From the NCBI GenBank assembly GCA_013399855.1, contig VXAY01001956.1, positions 1,243,068 to 1,307,067 of the forward strand: a stretch of 64,000 nucleotides of DNA, read 5' to 3'. The stretch comes from Oxyruncus cristatus. Lineage: Eukaryota > Chordata > Aves > Passeriformes > Cotingidae. Below, in pieces: positions 24,091-36,239 of the stretch (the first letter of the stretch is position 1; each line of letters starts with the position of its first letter). A model generated the notes under the pieces. The model had not been told where the DNA came from and did no database searches. It saw only the letters and a list, made by a program, of their open reading frames with translations. The translations under genes were made by a program, and so were the position numbers.

Positions 24091-27000
24091 GCAGCACAAA
24101 CTTTGGTCCTCCCTCAAGTGTGCCTGTACTTACAGCACTTTTCTTGTGTGAAATGTCTTCGCAGCAATCACCAGCAGTCTCTACCCAAAAAGCCAATCTC
24201 GTTCCTGGGTTCCCACAGCCAATAAGTCAATTGAGTAACAATACATCCAACTTTATATTAGGTTAGAACACAGAATGGCATAAAACTGCCATTTTCACAC
24301 TATTCAGCAGGGTTAAAGGTCAAAAAGTTCTACCTTTCAGAGTTATTATAAGGAATACTTATTTTACATATTTATATCAAGAGACAACTGGACTGTGTGT
24401 TACTAGAGTTTGCTGATTGTGCTAAGTGGTTTCAGACATTGAAACACCATAAAGTACTTAAACTCCAGCAGGATTTGCACAAACTGGGGGAATTGGACCA
24501 TCTTACATCTGATGTTACAGAAATGAGCTCTACACCTTCTGAAAGCATAATGCCAACATTAACTAAATCCCTGGGAGACTTATTTTGGTTTGGACTGTGT
24601 AGGAGTATGAATAAACACATTTAATGAACTAGGTGGGAAAAAGACAAAAGATTATGCCAGCTAATACTGTGCCAGATTTTTTATTCCGGCAGTTCCACAG
24701 CACCCATCCATATTTTTCAAGAATATTATCCAGACCCATATATTTTTAATTTTGAATGCATAGTTGAAACTATAAAATGGAGCTGTAAGATAATGCACGT
24801 AAGCAAGTCTTCACTGATAAATTTTATTAACAACACCTAAATCTGCTGCTCTCTGGAAGGGAAATAACTTTGGAGTGTTATGTTCACCAGCCATTTAAAA
24901 TCTGAAGTCAAACTAAAAATCACGTATTTTTACAGTCTGTTAAAATCCCTCTTGTCCCCTCAGAAAAAAACCGCTGAACATAGCTAGACAGTTTTCAGAG
25001 CATCTAGGATGGAGAACCTGTCACAAAAAAAGAATATGTAATCTGTTCCATTTAACAATTTACCTAGGATTCCCTATGTGATTTGCAAAGGCTGGAGACA
25101 TGAATAGCTGGCATGCTTCTGTGCTTTGATGGTTACTTGTGACGAATCTTTTCCTGTCTAGAATATGCTGAGTGAAAAGTGGCAGTGGCTCTGCCACTCT
25201 GTTTCCAGCCCCGTTGCAGACACAGCAGTTCCAAATCCCATCTGATGGAGACTGACTGTATTAGGACATCTGCACTCTGATGGTCCTTACCGATCTTTGT
25301 TCTTTGTTTTGGCTGGTAGGATGACCTTCCATACACTCGGAGAGCTGGCTTATGGATAGTTTGTTAGGCTGTAGCCCTAATTTGGGTAAAGTTGTTGTCA
25401 CCCCTGGCCTGAAACCATGCTTTCTCAGTTATTCTCCGTAAAGTCTGTTCAGCTCTCTCACTGGATAGGTGAAATACCCCTGGCAGTCATATGAGAACAA
25501 GATATTTGACAGGCTTGTTACCGAAACAAGAGATTCTTCCACAGAAAGTACTGCAGGGAAAAGGCCATGAAATTACCATCCCAGGAAATATTTTCTGCAA
25601 CATTAGCAGCTCTAAAGGAAAGACTGTAATTCTGGTATTGTTGTCTCACAGTGAGGATCACAGTAAGATGCCTGAAGCTGTTATGTAACCATGGCAAAGG
25701 ATGGCTGAACCACATCTGCAGCAGTTCCTAAACAGCTGCAGAAAATGCTCTGACAGAGACTAAATTTTTTTTCATCATCTGGGTTACCAACTTCATGTAT
25801 GGTCCACCCACACCTGCTTTGGAAGGGGCAACACCTGGGGCAAGGAATAGGAAAACTGGTAAAGGCAACATGCACTTCTTCCATATCTGTTATGTTCACC
25901 CTGTGTCGACTCAACTGGATTAAAACAGAAGGGAAGAAAGATAATCACTGCACCAACCTGGATGAGTAGCTACACGTGGTTGCTCTATAATGTAAACTTG
26001 AATGCTTCAGGCTAGTTCATCAGACTGTGAATTGGCATAGTCAAAGCAGGTAAACAGAATTTTTGCCAGCTCTCTGCTCCTTCTCTCAACAGAACATGCC
26101 TTTGGATCTTCTAATGCGATTCACACTGTAACAGTCCTGTAAAGTGTTTTTCTTTTTAACTGAAAACTAATATCATGTAAGGATGGTCAGCAGCATCTTC
26201 TTTTAATATTGATAGTATTATAAATCTGTTTGTAAATAACAAAAAAAGTATAATATCTTTTTCTTCTGTCCCAAATCACATAAAACGTTACAAATCTCTA
26301 AATACTTTTACAAATCTTGGTTATGGGGGTGCTGTGGTTTGGTAGAGAAGGGCGTCAGTCTGTATCAAACTGTTTAGTTCAGTCCTCATATCAAATTTCA
26401 GGGCCACACTCAACCCAGATGCAGAAATACAGCTCACAGTAGCCGTCTTCATAGTTATGACAGTAAAATTTTAGCTATAGTAAAATTAAAATGGCTGCTG
26501 TAAAGGAAACTGTGAGCAACCTGCAGATTTTGGATGTTCATGCACACCCCTGGCTTAAATAGAAACAATATTACTCCTTATCTTCTGGGGTTACTGGTAA
26601 ACAAAATGATTGTAATTCTTCCTGATTTCTTTTTTCCATAAGTCAAAAGTTAATTACTCCACAGATGGCAGAATGGCGAATGGAATGAATGCAGTCAGCT
26701 TGCCTAGAAAACTGGATTCCAGAACATATGCAGGGAAATGAGACAGAAAAAAGGGGTTGGCAAACAATAAATATCTATTTCCTTTTTGCTTTAAATAGAC
26801 TGAAAGGTCAAGAGAAATATATGGCTGATATTTGTCCAAGTAAATAGCAATATTACTAGGTACATTGGTCCACAAGCAATCTCAGACAGAGGGATGAGCA
26901 ATAAATTGGCTAGTAAAAGATATTCCTCCATAATAATTTATTTCTTTCATATTTTTTAAGCATAATAAATTGAGATAAATAGTGCTAAGTTTCGCTGCTA

Positions 27001-28961
27001 TTCTGCCTTATTGCTAACAGTGATAGAGATCAAGTTTTTATTACACATTGAAGGGATATAAAGAAAATATTTTCATGGTTTTAAAGTGTATTATATGTAG
27101 GAACATCATAGATAGTAATTTGCAGCATTCATGATCTGCACACAGGAAACATTTAGTACCCATAGCAAAAGATTCCCTCTTATTCTTTTGAGCCAAAGCT
27201 GTTCTTCTGCCTCACTGATTTAACACTGACATACTATTAGTGAGCTATACTAATAATGGGAATGGCTACAGGCATCCCAGAATGAGCTGAGCTAAAATAT
27301 TAGGAAGCTAACACTAGAGACAAGGCTCAAAAGCGACAAAAGTAATGTGTCAGTTCTGGCTAAATTCATCAGACATGTCTACACCAGAAACAACAGATGC
27401 AAGAGAATGCTGGGGTTTTAACTTAATCTGCTAGGTTTAACTATTTCAAATATATTATTCTACAGGTTTATGTCATGGACATCATAGCCTTCCCATGGAA
27501 GCCTAACTCCATTATCCATTGCCTGAGATTAGGGAAAGAGTGTATTTAAAATCAGCTGTATTTGAATAACCAGCTGATAAAATGGTTGAATGCTTGAATT
27601 CTACCAGCTGTTTAATGAAGCAACACCTATTATACAAATTGCAACATTTTGTAATTAATTTGTTTTAAATTTGTTTAAATTTGTTCATGGCCTTGGTAAG
27701 AGTTCTTTAAATATGACCAGTAAGGAGCCTCAGCTGTGAACTGCTATTGTATGAACTTGGGTAGGCCAAGTCTTGCAGTAAAAGTTCTGCGATCAGATCT
27801 TGTTCCTCAGTGTCTATGAAATATTTTCCACATATCCCTTTACAACAGTGACGGCATTTAAATGGCCAGCTATGGGTCCCTTATGGCATTAGTGGAACAA
27901 TATGATCCACCACAGAGGAGTTTTATTTATACTTTGGCACCTGAGAGGATGTGATTTACACTCGTTCCTAATAATACATTTTACACACGAGTTAAAACAT
28001 CCGTTGGATTTGGAAGTGTATTCGCTGGTTCCTGTTGTGTTTAGCAGAACATCAGAATGAAGCAAACTCTCAATGCAATAGCCAAGACCTACACATGAGT
28101 CAGCAACACTGACACATCAGTGTTTAGAGCTGAACTGTCAGGTATGGCAGCACTTTCAGCACCCTTGAAAACCTAATGGCAGGATGTACCAGGCTGAAAA
28201 GCACAGAGATGAAACCAGCATATTTCTGCAGGGGTTGTGGGTGCTCAGATCAGGATTTTGATCCTCTACAATCAACTGTGCTTCAGCAAACACCTTTAGA
28301 AGGGCAGATCACAGTTTTCATTTATGTGACTGTCACCCTCAGTACAATAATTTGTACCTGAATATGAAGCCTCTGTCCTGCTGGAATTTCACTGTACAGG
28401 CAAGACTGCAAAAGAATCTGAGAAGTTTCAGTGACTGATTCCCTTAGCTACCAGCTGGGACTTCAGTGCATATTTCCTCCACATCTCTCAAATATTGCAG
28501 TCTGGGGAGAAAAAAGTCAGTTCTGGAAACAGATACACTTAAAAACTAGTTACAAAAATGAGCCCTATTTAAGCATAACCATGCTTATGCCTGTATTTTT
28601 AAAAAACTCCAGAGCTTGATCTTGGCAATTCTAGGCCAATAAATCTCACATCTAAACCTGACAAAAGGGTTGAAATGATAAATTAAGCAGAATGAAAAGA
28701 GACCTGAGAGACCAGGCTTGTTGACATGATATAATTGGCATGGATTCTCACTGTTCTTTGAATGCAAATAGAGTACTGGCTATGGGAGAAAAAATTAATA
28801 TATTTCATTTTAAAATCCAAGTTTCTACAGAGGAGGTTACTACAAAGCTGTGAGGTGATGGGCAAAATGCACACAAAAGCAGTGAACTGCAAAAAGATAG
28901 TACCAATATACGTCTGACACAGGGGGCTGTTTCCAAATATCTGCTTTAAAAGCTTAGTATA

Positions 28962-29001
28962 GGGGTGTGAGGGATGGGTGAGGTGGGGAGGAAGGAGGGG
29001 G
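28962..29001 (+). other. G-rich tract with G-quadruplex pattern
   Basis: G-runs lie at 28962-28965, 28971-28973, 28976-28978 and 28985-28988, with loops of 5, 2 and 6 bases. A further five-G run lies at 28997-29001. This satisfies the usual four-run quadruplex pattern. It directly abuts the T/GT-rich repeat that follows. Function is unknown. Confidence 0.6.
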
Positions 29002-29076
29002 TGTTTGTTTTTTTGTGTTTTTTTTTGTGTGTGTGTGTGTGTTTGTGTGTTTTGGGGTGTTTTTTTTTTTTTTTTT
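29002..29076. repeat. T-rich and (GT)n low-complexity repeat
   Basis: A T-rich and GTTT-rich segment contains an uninterrupted (GT)n at 29027-29042 and ends in a 17-base T-run at 29060-29076. It creates long artificial open frames on the minus strand. Confidence 0.92.
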
Positions 29077-32000
29077 GCTGTTTCCAAGAGAGATTGATTC
29101 AAAGTACTGAAGTATTAAACTATCCAAGTTAGACATTTAAATTCCCAGTGCAGGCAATGACAGATTTATAGTCTCATTGCAATCACTGGGAATTCATGAG
29201 GATTCAAGAGGTCACCAATCTGAGCTGTTTACCTCTGGCACAGGCTATTGCCACTGTACCAGACTTGGCAGAATGGATGATATACTTGCTTCAATTCAGT
29301 TCTCACGCATTAACTTAAAATCACTGCTGACTTTCTTTTAGGTTAATGACTTAGGTGGCACACTATGGCAGCCAAAATGTCATTCTGTCACTTCTGTTAG
29401 CAATCTGGAGAGCGCCAACAGATATCAGGCTTGGATGTTTGGTGGCAGTAAATTGCCCAGAGACCATCTGCTAAAGCACAACTGACGGCGACTGAAGTGC
29501 TTTTAAAAGGCATTTCAGTGTTCACATATAGTGCAAGTTGTCCTAGAAGGAGTGCTAAACTGTGCCTGGCCACTGACCTCTCCCAGATGCTTCAGCCTGT
29601 GAATGAAGGTTGCATGGTAGGCACTTTGGTCTGCTCAGATCCAGAATTGAGAATCCTCTGCAGCTAGCTGCATCTCCTTTCAAACAGGAGAAAGACTGCA
29701 TAAACGGTAAGCAACAGCACTGAGTAGCAGCAAACTCGCCAAAAAAGAGGAATTCCCAAGTATTCTTGTTGACATGGGCTTGCCTACACACAGATGTCAA
29801 AGACAGTAAAAACTCACCGCTTAGCTAAAATCCAAGATGAAGAGGACACTGCTGGGTTTTGACCCTGCCCCCAGAAATCTCTCTGCTTTCCATTACACTA
29901 ATGGGCAATATAAAATACAAAAAAAAAATCTGATTTCATGAGTGGATTTTGCTAAATAGATTACCCTAACACAATTCGTCTATTACAACTACAGATAAAG
30001 AATGAATCTGTAAGAGAAGCTGCGAACTGATGCATTTGAATCCAGCCCCTTCAAAGTTAATGAATAGAATGAACAGTGAAAACCTGGCACTATTTCATGA
30101 CCCGAATAGAAACTCTTTGCAGAGTTGTACAAAGAGATAAACCTGGAATACAGGGTAGGACGCAATCTTGTTTAGTATCTATGCAACAAAACCTGATATT
30201 ACGCTGTCAGTCTTCATAGAACTTAAAGAGATTATCTGTACAAAGCATTAGCCAAACTGTTCATCCACCCTTCCAGTTACATAATGAAGTCTATGAAATT
30301 TGCTTGTGCTTGTAGAGAATGACGCTACATCAGCTTTTCCTCTAACCTCACACACCTATATAGAAAGAAATCCCGCAAAATATAGCTTCATGCCACACAG
30401 ACAGAATATGTGGAAATATGTCAGGTGTTCTGCTCTTCCACATGGTGGAACAACACCAGTTTCATTACATTCAAGCTTCTTCAGCTTTTGATCCAAATCT
30501 GGAAAAAAAACCCCAAAAAACAAAAACCATATGCTTTTCGCTAAGTATGAGTCACCTGTTGACTTCAGTATGAGTACCCATATGCTGAAGGAGCACAACA
30601 TATTGAAATACTATCTTGGTCTGGAACCAAAGCTAGAAACAAGATAGATCTTTCTAGAGACCTGAAATGGTGTCAAGTTTGCAATATAAAAGATTTACAG
30701 ATTATATTAGGATAATGAAAAATAGGAGATAATTATCAATGTAATTGGGAAGATGAAAAAGAAAAGGATTACAAATATGGCAAGAAAACTTCTATATTCT
30801 GGGATGACTAGAAGGAGATTAATTCACAGCAATACAAAATTGAATCACTCTGTCTTCTGCAGTTTGAATGCTACAGGGCACGGCTGAATTGAAGGTTGCA
30901 AAAAAGGAGGAATGGCCTCATGGCTCGTTACTGGTATATTTAAAATGTTCTGTCTTGCTTCTTAATGCAGGCATTGCTAATTTTGATTGTCACTCTGTAA
31001 ATAATTTTTGTTTGTTTGCCAGATCAAAAGGCTAGTTAACTTTTCTCTCAGCAAGTATTTCTGAAATTGCCTCAATATTGTATTGGAAAATAAGCAACCC
31101 AGATTGTAGTATCTGGCACAAAAGTTAGATCAGACTCCAAAAAGATAAAATCTACTCAGTAATGCAAGATAATTCAGGGTTATGAACTGGATGTACTTGA
31201 GCATTCTTAAATTGCATTTGATACCTTTTCCAAAAGCTATTTATAGCTCAGAGGAATTTTCACTGAGCTGTAGAGTCCCAGCTCTCCCACTTACATATGG
31301 TAATATTTCTGAATATTCAACCCCCTTAGCATCAGGCAAGGTCTCTTAGTGCTGTTGTTCAGGAGTGAGTACATATCAAGCATTTCACTCATGAGGTTAC
31401 ATAAGGATATTTTCGGCAGAGCTGAGCACAAACCCCAGGATTTTAATGAAGCAGCTACAAATATTTTCCCTTGCTGCACCACTGAACAAATTTCCTAAAA
31501 GATAAGCAATATTAGTGTTGTTCCACCTTCAGTGCTTTAATGATATAGAAAAGCAGGTTTTGCAGAAGGAGGGGATACATTTTGTCCGATTGTCTGGAAA
31601 AATCAAATAACTCTATGGATTTATGAGCTCATCATCAGGTTTGAAAAGGAAGCAAAAACTTCAAACTAATGCAGGAAGAGAAAAAATGTTCCGAGTTAAA
31701 CTGGATTTTGTTATGTACTTAAGACAATTTGAGACAAATGGATAGTTAGCACTAATGGCTAAACCAGGTATTTTTATCACTTGCTTGTTCCTGGATTGAG
31801 GAAGGCAAGCCAAGCATCAAATATCTAATGTACTATCTCAGCATCATTTATGACTGTACTTCCTACTAGCTGCTGCACTATGGTTCTTCTTACAGCATTA
31901 AAGCAAAACGTTTCTTCTGAATATCAGAGAGCTCCAAAGGTGGAAAAACTACTTATGTTCCCAGGATATAAGACACATAAATGCAAGAAGATTGATCTAA

Positions 32001-33980
32001 GGAGTAGCTCAAGCTTAGCTCAAACATTGCTCTAGAATTTGATTACCTGATGATATGTATTGTGGTCTTTTAAAATTTATTTTATTTATGAGCAACATTA
32101 AACTAGCATTCTCTTTTGGCCTCACTGGCAACAGAACATTTCTTCTGTATAATATCTACTGTACTGCAGCCCTATTCAGTAGGATGTAGTAGGAGTTGTT
32201 CTTGCTTAAAAGACTCAGGAGGTGACCTTCTTGGCTGTCAGATTCAGCTTCCCTGTCCATCTGCACGATCTGCATGCTTACCAGAAAGCCAGAGCTGTAC
32301 AAATCATTGTGATTGAAATGTCTGTTACCTACAGAAGAATTTCCTCTTCCCTTCTGGTTTTAGGTTGTTCGCAGACCACTGTCAGAGAAAAAATAGCCTT
32401 AATCCCAGTCTGTAGACATAAAGCTTCATTTATCAGAATTACCAACTTGCATTCTTTCATCATTACAAAATCTATATGAAGGAAGGTAATCTTCAGAGAA
32501 ATCTGTAAATTTTTTTTGAAAAATGTGAAAAATAGTAATAGTAACACAACATTAGATAATAGGGAGAGCTGCTCTCACTATCTTGGGATTCTGCAATAGA
32601 AAAGACATCAACCTACCCTGCTTTCAGAGCACCACTAAAAAACATCAGATTTTCACTAGGGCAACTCTACGCTGTCGTGTATCTTCTAAACATCCAGTTC
32701 TCTGAAGGTCTCAAGTTCTGTTTCAAGCCTTCATCTCTGGTCTCCCCACTAAACTAGATTATTCAAAATGGTTATACACTTGACTGCCCTTCTCTCCTCA
32801 GTGCAATAACCACAATGAATGCTGAAAATCAGTCTGTTATGAAATTCCTTTCACTTCCAAGGTTCTTCCTTAATTCCCAATGACATTTTGCTCAGTCTCA
32901 GGAAGGACGACTTTATATATCCAGACTTTCTCAGAAACTGCCAGAAGTATATGCAGGGAAGTAAACTTTCTCCTTTCTTAGAAACAGTCCAGAGGATTTC
33001 TTTACACATACTAGAAGAAAGATGTTAAGCTTGTGAAAGCAACAGACTTCATAAAGGCAGCTTTCAGTAGACTAATTAACTAGTTTTATGATATGAAGTT
33101 TGTGTTTTCTTGGTATACAATCTATTTCAATTAACCATGAAGTGGAACGTTAATTACTGTTGTCATTTCATTTTAGACAGTCACATCACTTTCAGAATGG
33201 ACTTCACTGGATGTTATTGAAAACGCATTTCAAAGTAAAACATGTGACAAATTAAAGTGTTTCAAATAAGCACCATTCAAATTTGATTCTGCAAGTAGGT
33301 GGGAAAATAATTTTGGTCTCCAGCCTAGATCCTAGATATCATGTCACTGTATGGAAAAGCCTTTGTGGCAAGGAGATCAACATACACAGTGCTTCACTTT
33401 TCCAGGTAACCAGGATATTTTCAGTAGACACAGATTGCACAGACAGACTAGAAGGGCAAAAAGAAGTGGGGCATTTCTAGACAGAAAGCTTCCCTCAAGA
33501 ATTTTGGAATATTTTCTTGTACTAGCACATGCATTTTCTTATCTGCACTTTGCAGCTGCCTAGCAGAAACTAATGAGAGATTTCATGTTCATACCAATTA
33601 CTTGAAATATTTAATGTCCTTCTTAAGGTGCATTTACACATCAAAGAAATGATTCAGTCCAAGCATGCCACAATGCTGCAGAGGAAAAGAAAATGTCCCC
33701 ACTTTGTGCTGTAAGAGAAATGACTTTGAGTTTTCCTGTAGCTAAGGCTACATCATCAGTTTTATTTTAGACCTTCATTTTCAGAGGTTCATAACCCAGG
33801 GCAAAAGCGCTATATCTGAACAATTCTGGGTGGACAGTATATCAGGTAAACACTAAAGTCATAACCTCCTTAGCCGGTTAGTGACATTTTTAGGCAGGCA
33901 ACAGACAGGATCCCAACAACAACTTGGACACAACAATAGTGAGTGAATTAATAGTGAATGAATAGTTGTGTGCAACTAGT

Positions 33981-34108
33981 AGGCAGCTGGACTCTGAAGC
34001 AAAATCACCCAGCCTATGTTATGTAGCTAATTCTTTAAGGCCTGAGACAAATCATTAAACGCCTCTGTCTGTAAATACACCCTTCTTGAAATAATAATTA
34101 TTTTCCCT
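33981..34108 (+). mobile_element. Possible MIR-like (tRNA-derived ancient SINE) remnant
   Basis: The segment contains, in the expected order, a 'GGACTCTGAAGC' block, a diverged middle with 'TAGCTAATTCTTTAAGGCC', a 'GAGACAAATCATTAAAC' block, 'CCTCTGTCTGTAAATAC' and an 'AATAATAATTATT' end. These parallel the MIR core and tail ('GGGCTCTGGAGCC', 'TAGCTGTGTGACC', 'GGGCAAGTCACTTAAC', 'CTCATCTGTAAAATGG', 'AATAATA') in one orientation. Similarity is weak and judged by eye. The alternative is chance resemblance in AT-rich DNA. Confidence 0.45.
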
Positions 34109-35563
34109 TTTTTTTTGTTTTGTCAGAACTTATCGGATAACGTTCACAAAACGCTTTTGTGAAGAACCCTCGGTGTAAATTGACCTTTTCTTGTTTAGGA
34201 GTTACTCAAACAATAGTTTTCAATTGGTGAGAAAACTCTAAAAGGTGTAGGTTAGGTTGCTAGTGACATGTTGCGCTGATGTTGGCCAGTGGCTTAGGCA
34301 GTGAGTTGCAAATGTATAAGATTTTTTAGGATTTTCTTCTGCTACACAATACATTCAGTCATCTCTACCACTTTAAACATGAAACCAAAGAAAGATGGTT
34401 TGTCATGTGAAAAGATCTGATTAATTGCATTTCGATCTCATTTTCTGTACCACTATCTTATTAAAAAATTCTGACTGCGCAGCTCAGGGTAGTTGGTTAC
34501 AGATCACTGTTGCCTACACGAGTATTAACCTGCCCCTACCTAAACCCATCTACAATTACAGTGTTTCTAATTGGCGAGAAGGGACATGATCCGTTCAGAA
34601 GGCAACATGTCAGCTGCATGGTAAGTGGTGAGCTCAGCAGTGCCTGAGTGAAACACCAGGCACTGAAGCACCCTTCCTTCACCACACCAAGAGGTGACCT
34701 CCATCTTGCCATTTTCCATCCAAAGAAATTGTTGTTATTGCCAGAGACTGTTGCTCACAAAGACATCTTACCCTCAGTACATAAGCATTATCTGAATTTA
34801 GCCTCACATCCTTTAAGGTCTTATTAGATCTGTCTCTGGTAAGGAAGCATCTTTAGCTGTTAAATCAAATAACATTTTCTTAGCACACACATTTAAATGG
34901 CTGAGTTTGGTTCTGCTTCATGCTCTATATACTTTAGTCTTTTTAAGAAACACAACTCAGCACTGGGAATTCATTTTCAGCCTTAAAACAGCTGGAATCA
35001 TATTGGAACTACTTTTTTGTTTAGAATACGAATACAAACAAATACATTCAGAGATAGAAAGTATATTTTCCACATGAAGACAATATCAAGATTTTAAAAT
35101 CTGTAATTGTCTCCCATTTTTCACTGATTTGAAGAGAATTTAAAATCTTAAACCAATGGAAATTAAAAATGAAAGTATTAGTCTTTGAAAAGCAATATAT
35201 TTGAGATATAACAAAAACAAACCCCTCTATTTTTATGGCAGCTAATATCCAAAATACCATAAGGTTATCTTCTCTATAATGAAACTGATAAGTATTTTTA
35301 AGTAAAACATGTACTCATTGTTCCATTTAAAAAATTTAATTGCTGCATTTGAAAGAGTATATTTTGCTATTATTAGTGCAGGCAGACTTTGATTTGTAGG
35401 TTAGATGAAAAAAAATGTTTCTTTGACACAATTAGAAAAAATATGTTTCATGTTTAATCCTGTTCTTCAGCTAGTACTCCCTTTGACCAGGAACTATTAA
35501 TCTCTATGTCTTTTCATTCCTAGAGAAAATTAGTTTTTGACACTTAGCTTCCTCTTAAATAAC

Positions 35564-35565
<2 letters not shown>

Positions 35566-35607
<42 letters not shown>

Positions 35608-35666
35608 NAAATACATCCTTAGCACTGGACTACAGAGGAAAAAAATTTTTTTTTTTTTTTTTTTTT
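35566..35666. repeat. Long poly-T tracts flanking an unresolved base (N)
   Basis: A run of 42 T at 35566-35607 is followed by the only N in the window (35608). After 37 bases a second run of 21 T occupies 35646-35666. No TTTATT (reverse of AATAAA) lies immediately to the right, so a minus-strand retrocopy tail is not supported. Homopolymer length here is probably unreliable. Confidence 0.9.
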
Positions 35667-36203
35667 GGTGGTGAAATATGGCTGAAATTGTTCAGAGATG
35701 CCCTTTAACCTTTGTTACTGTGTGGTCAAGTATGGTCCCAGGCAGAGAAGAGAGAAATTCAGTAAATTTCCCAGAAAATATTTATATCCTCATTCAGAAC
35801 CCAGAAATCACACTGTCAAAGTGACACTAAAATCTCTGCAGAAATGTCTGCAATTTCACTAGGAGGTGTGTAGGGTGGGGAGGAATAAAAATCTACCAAA
35901 AGAGATTACTGAAATGACAAAATCTGGAGACTTCAAAGGAAGCAGGAACACAACCATCACCTAGGTCTTCAATAAGACCTAGGAACTAAATGCTTTCAGG
36001 TGACCCATTTGCAAGTTCAGCAGGACTGGACACTGGACCTGTGACAGGACACTATGCAGCCATAAGTCAGACACAGATTGTTGTAGCAAAGAAATAAAAT
36101 TTCTGTATGGGCACACAACAGCTTGATGTGCGTGTGTGAGACTGAAGATTTCACACCATCTTCTGAAGCATGTGGTATTGCCTGTCACAGACTATTGATA
36201 TGG

Positions 36204-36239
36204 ATTGAATTACTAATTGAATTGCTAATTGAATTACTC
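36204..36239. repeat. Three tandem copies of a 12-base unit
   Basis: The unit ATTGAATTRCTA occurs three times in a row (36204-36215, 36216-36227, 36228-36239), with only one or two differences between copies. No function is suggested. Confidence 0.85.

Larger units (their letters stand above)
22511..33980. other. Long unannotated AT-rich stretch
   Basis: No gene is recognised. It contains an (AAAAC)n run at 24065-24090 and a G-rich/T-rich block at about 28962-29076. The long minus-strand frames at about 28683-29136 are translations of that low-complexity block and are not genes. Open frames at 24397-24624 and 30300-30601 are matched by similar frames on the opposite strand and are not credible as genes. 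Confidence 0.5.

Noticed and set aside
24397..24624. 75-codon plus-strand frame with a coding-like look
   Set aside because: An almost equally long frame lies on the minus strand over the same bases, and no splice sites or homology could be identified.
28683..29136. Minus-strand open frames of 139 and 60 codons
   Set aside because: They are translations of the poly-T/(GT)n and G-rich low-complexity block and are rich in Lys, Thr, His and Pro for that reason.
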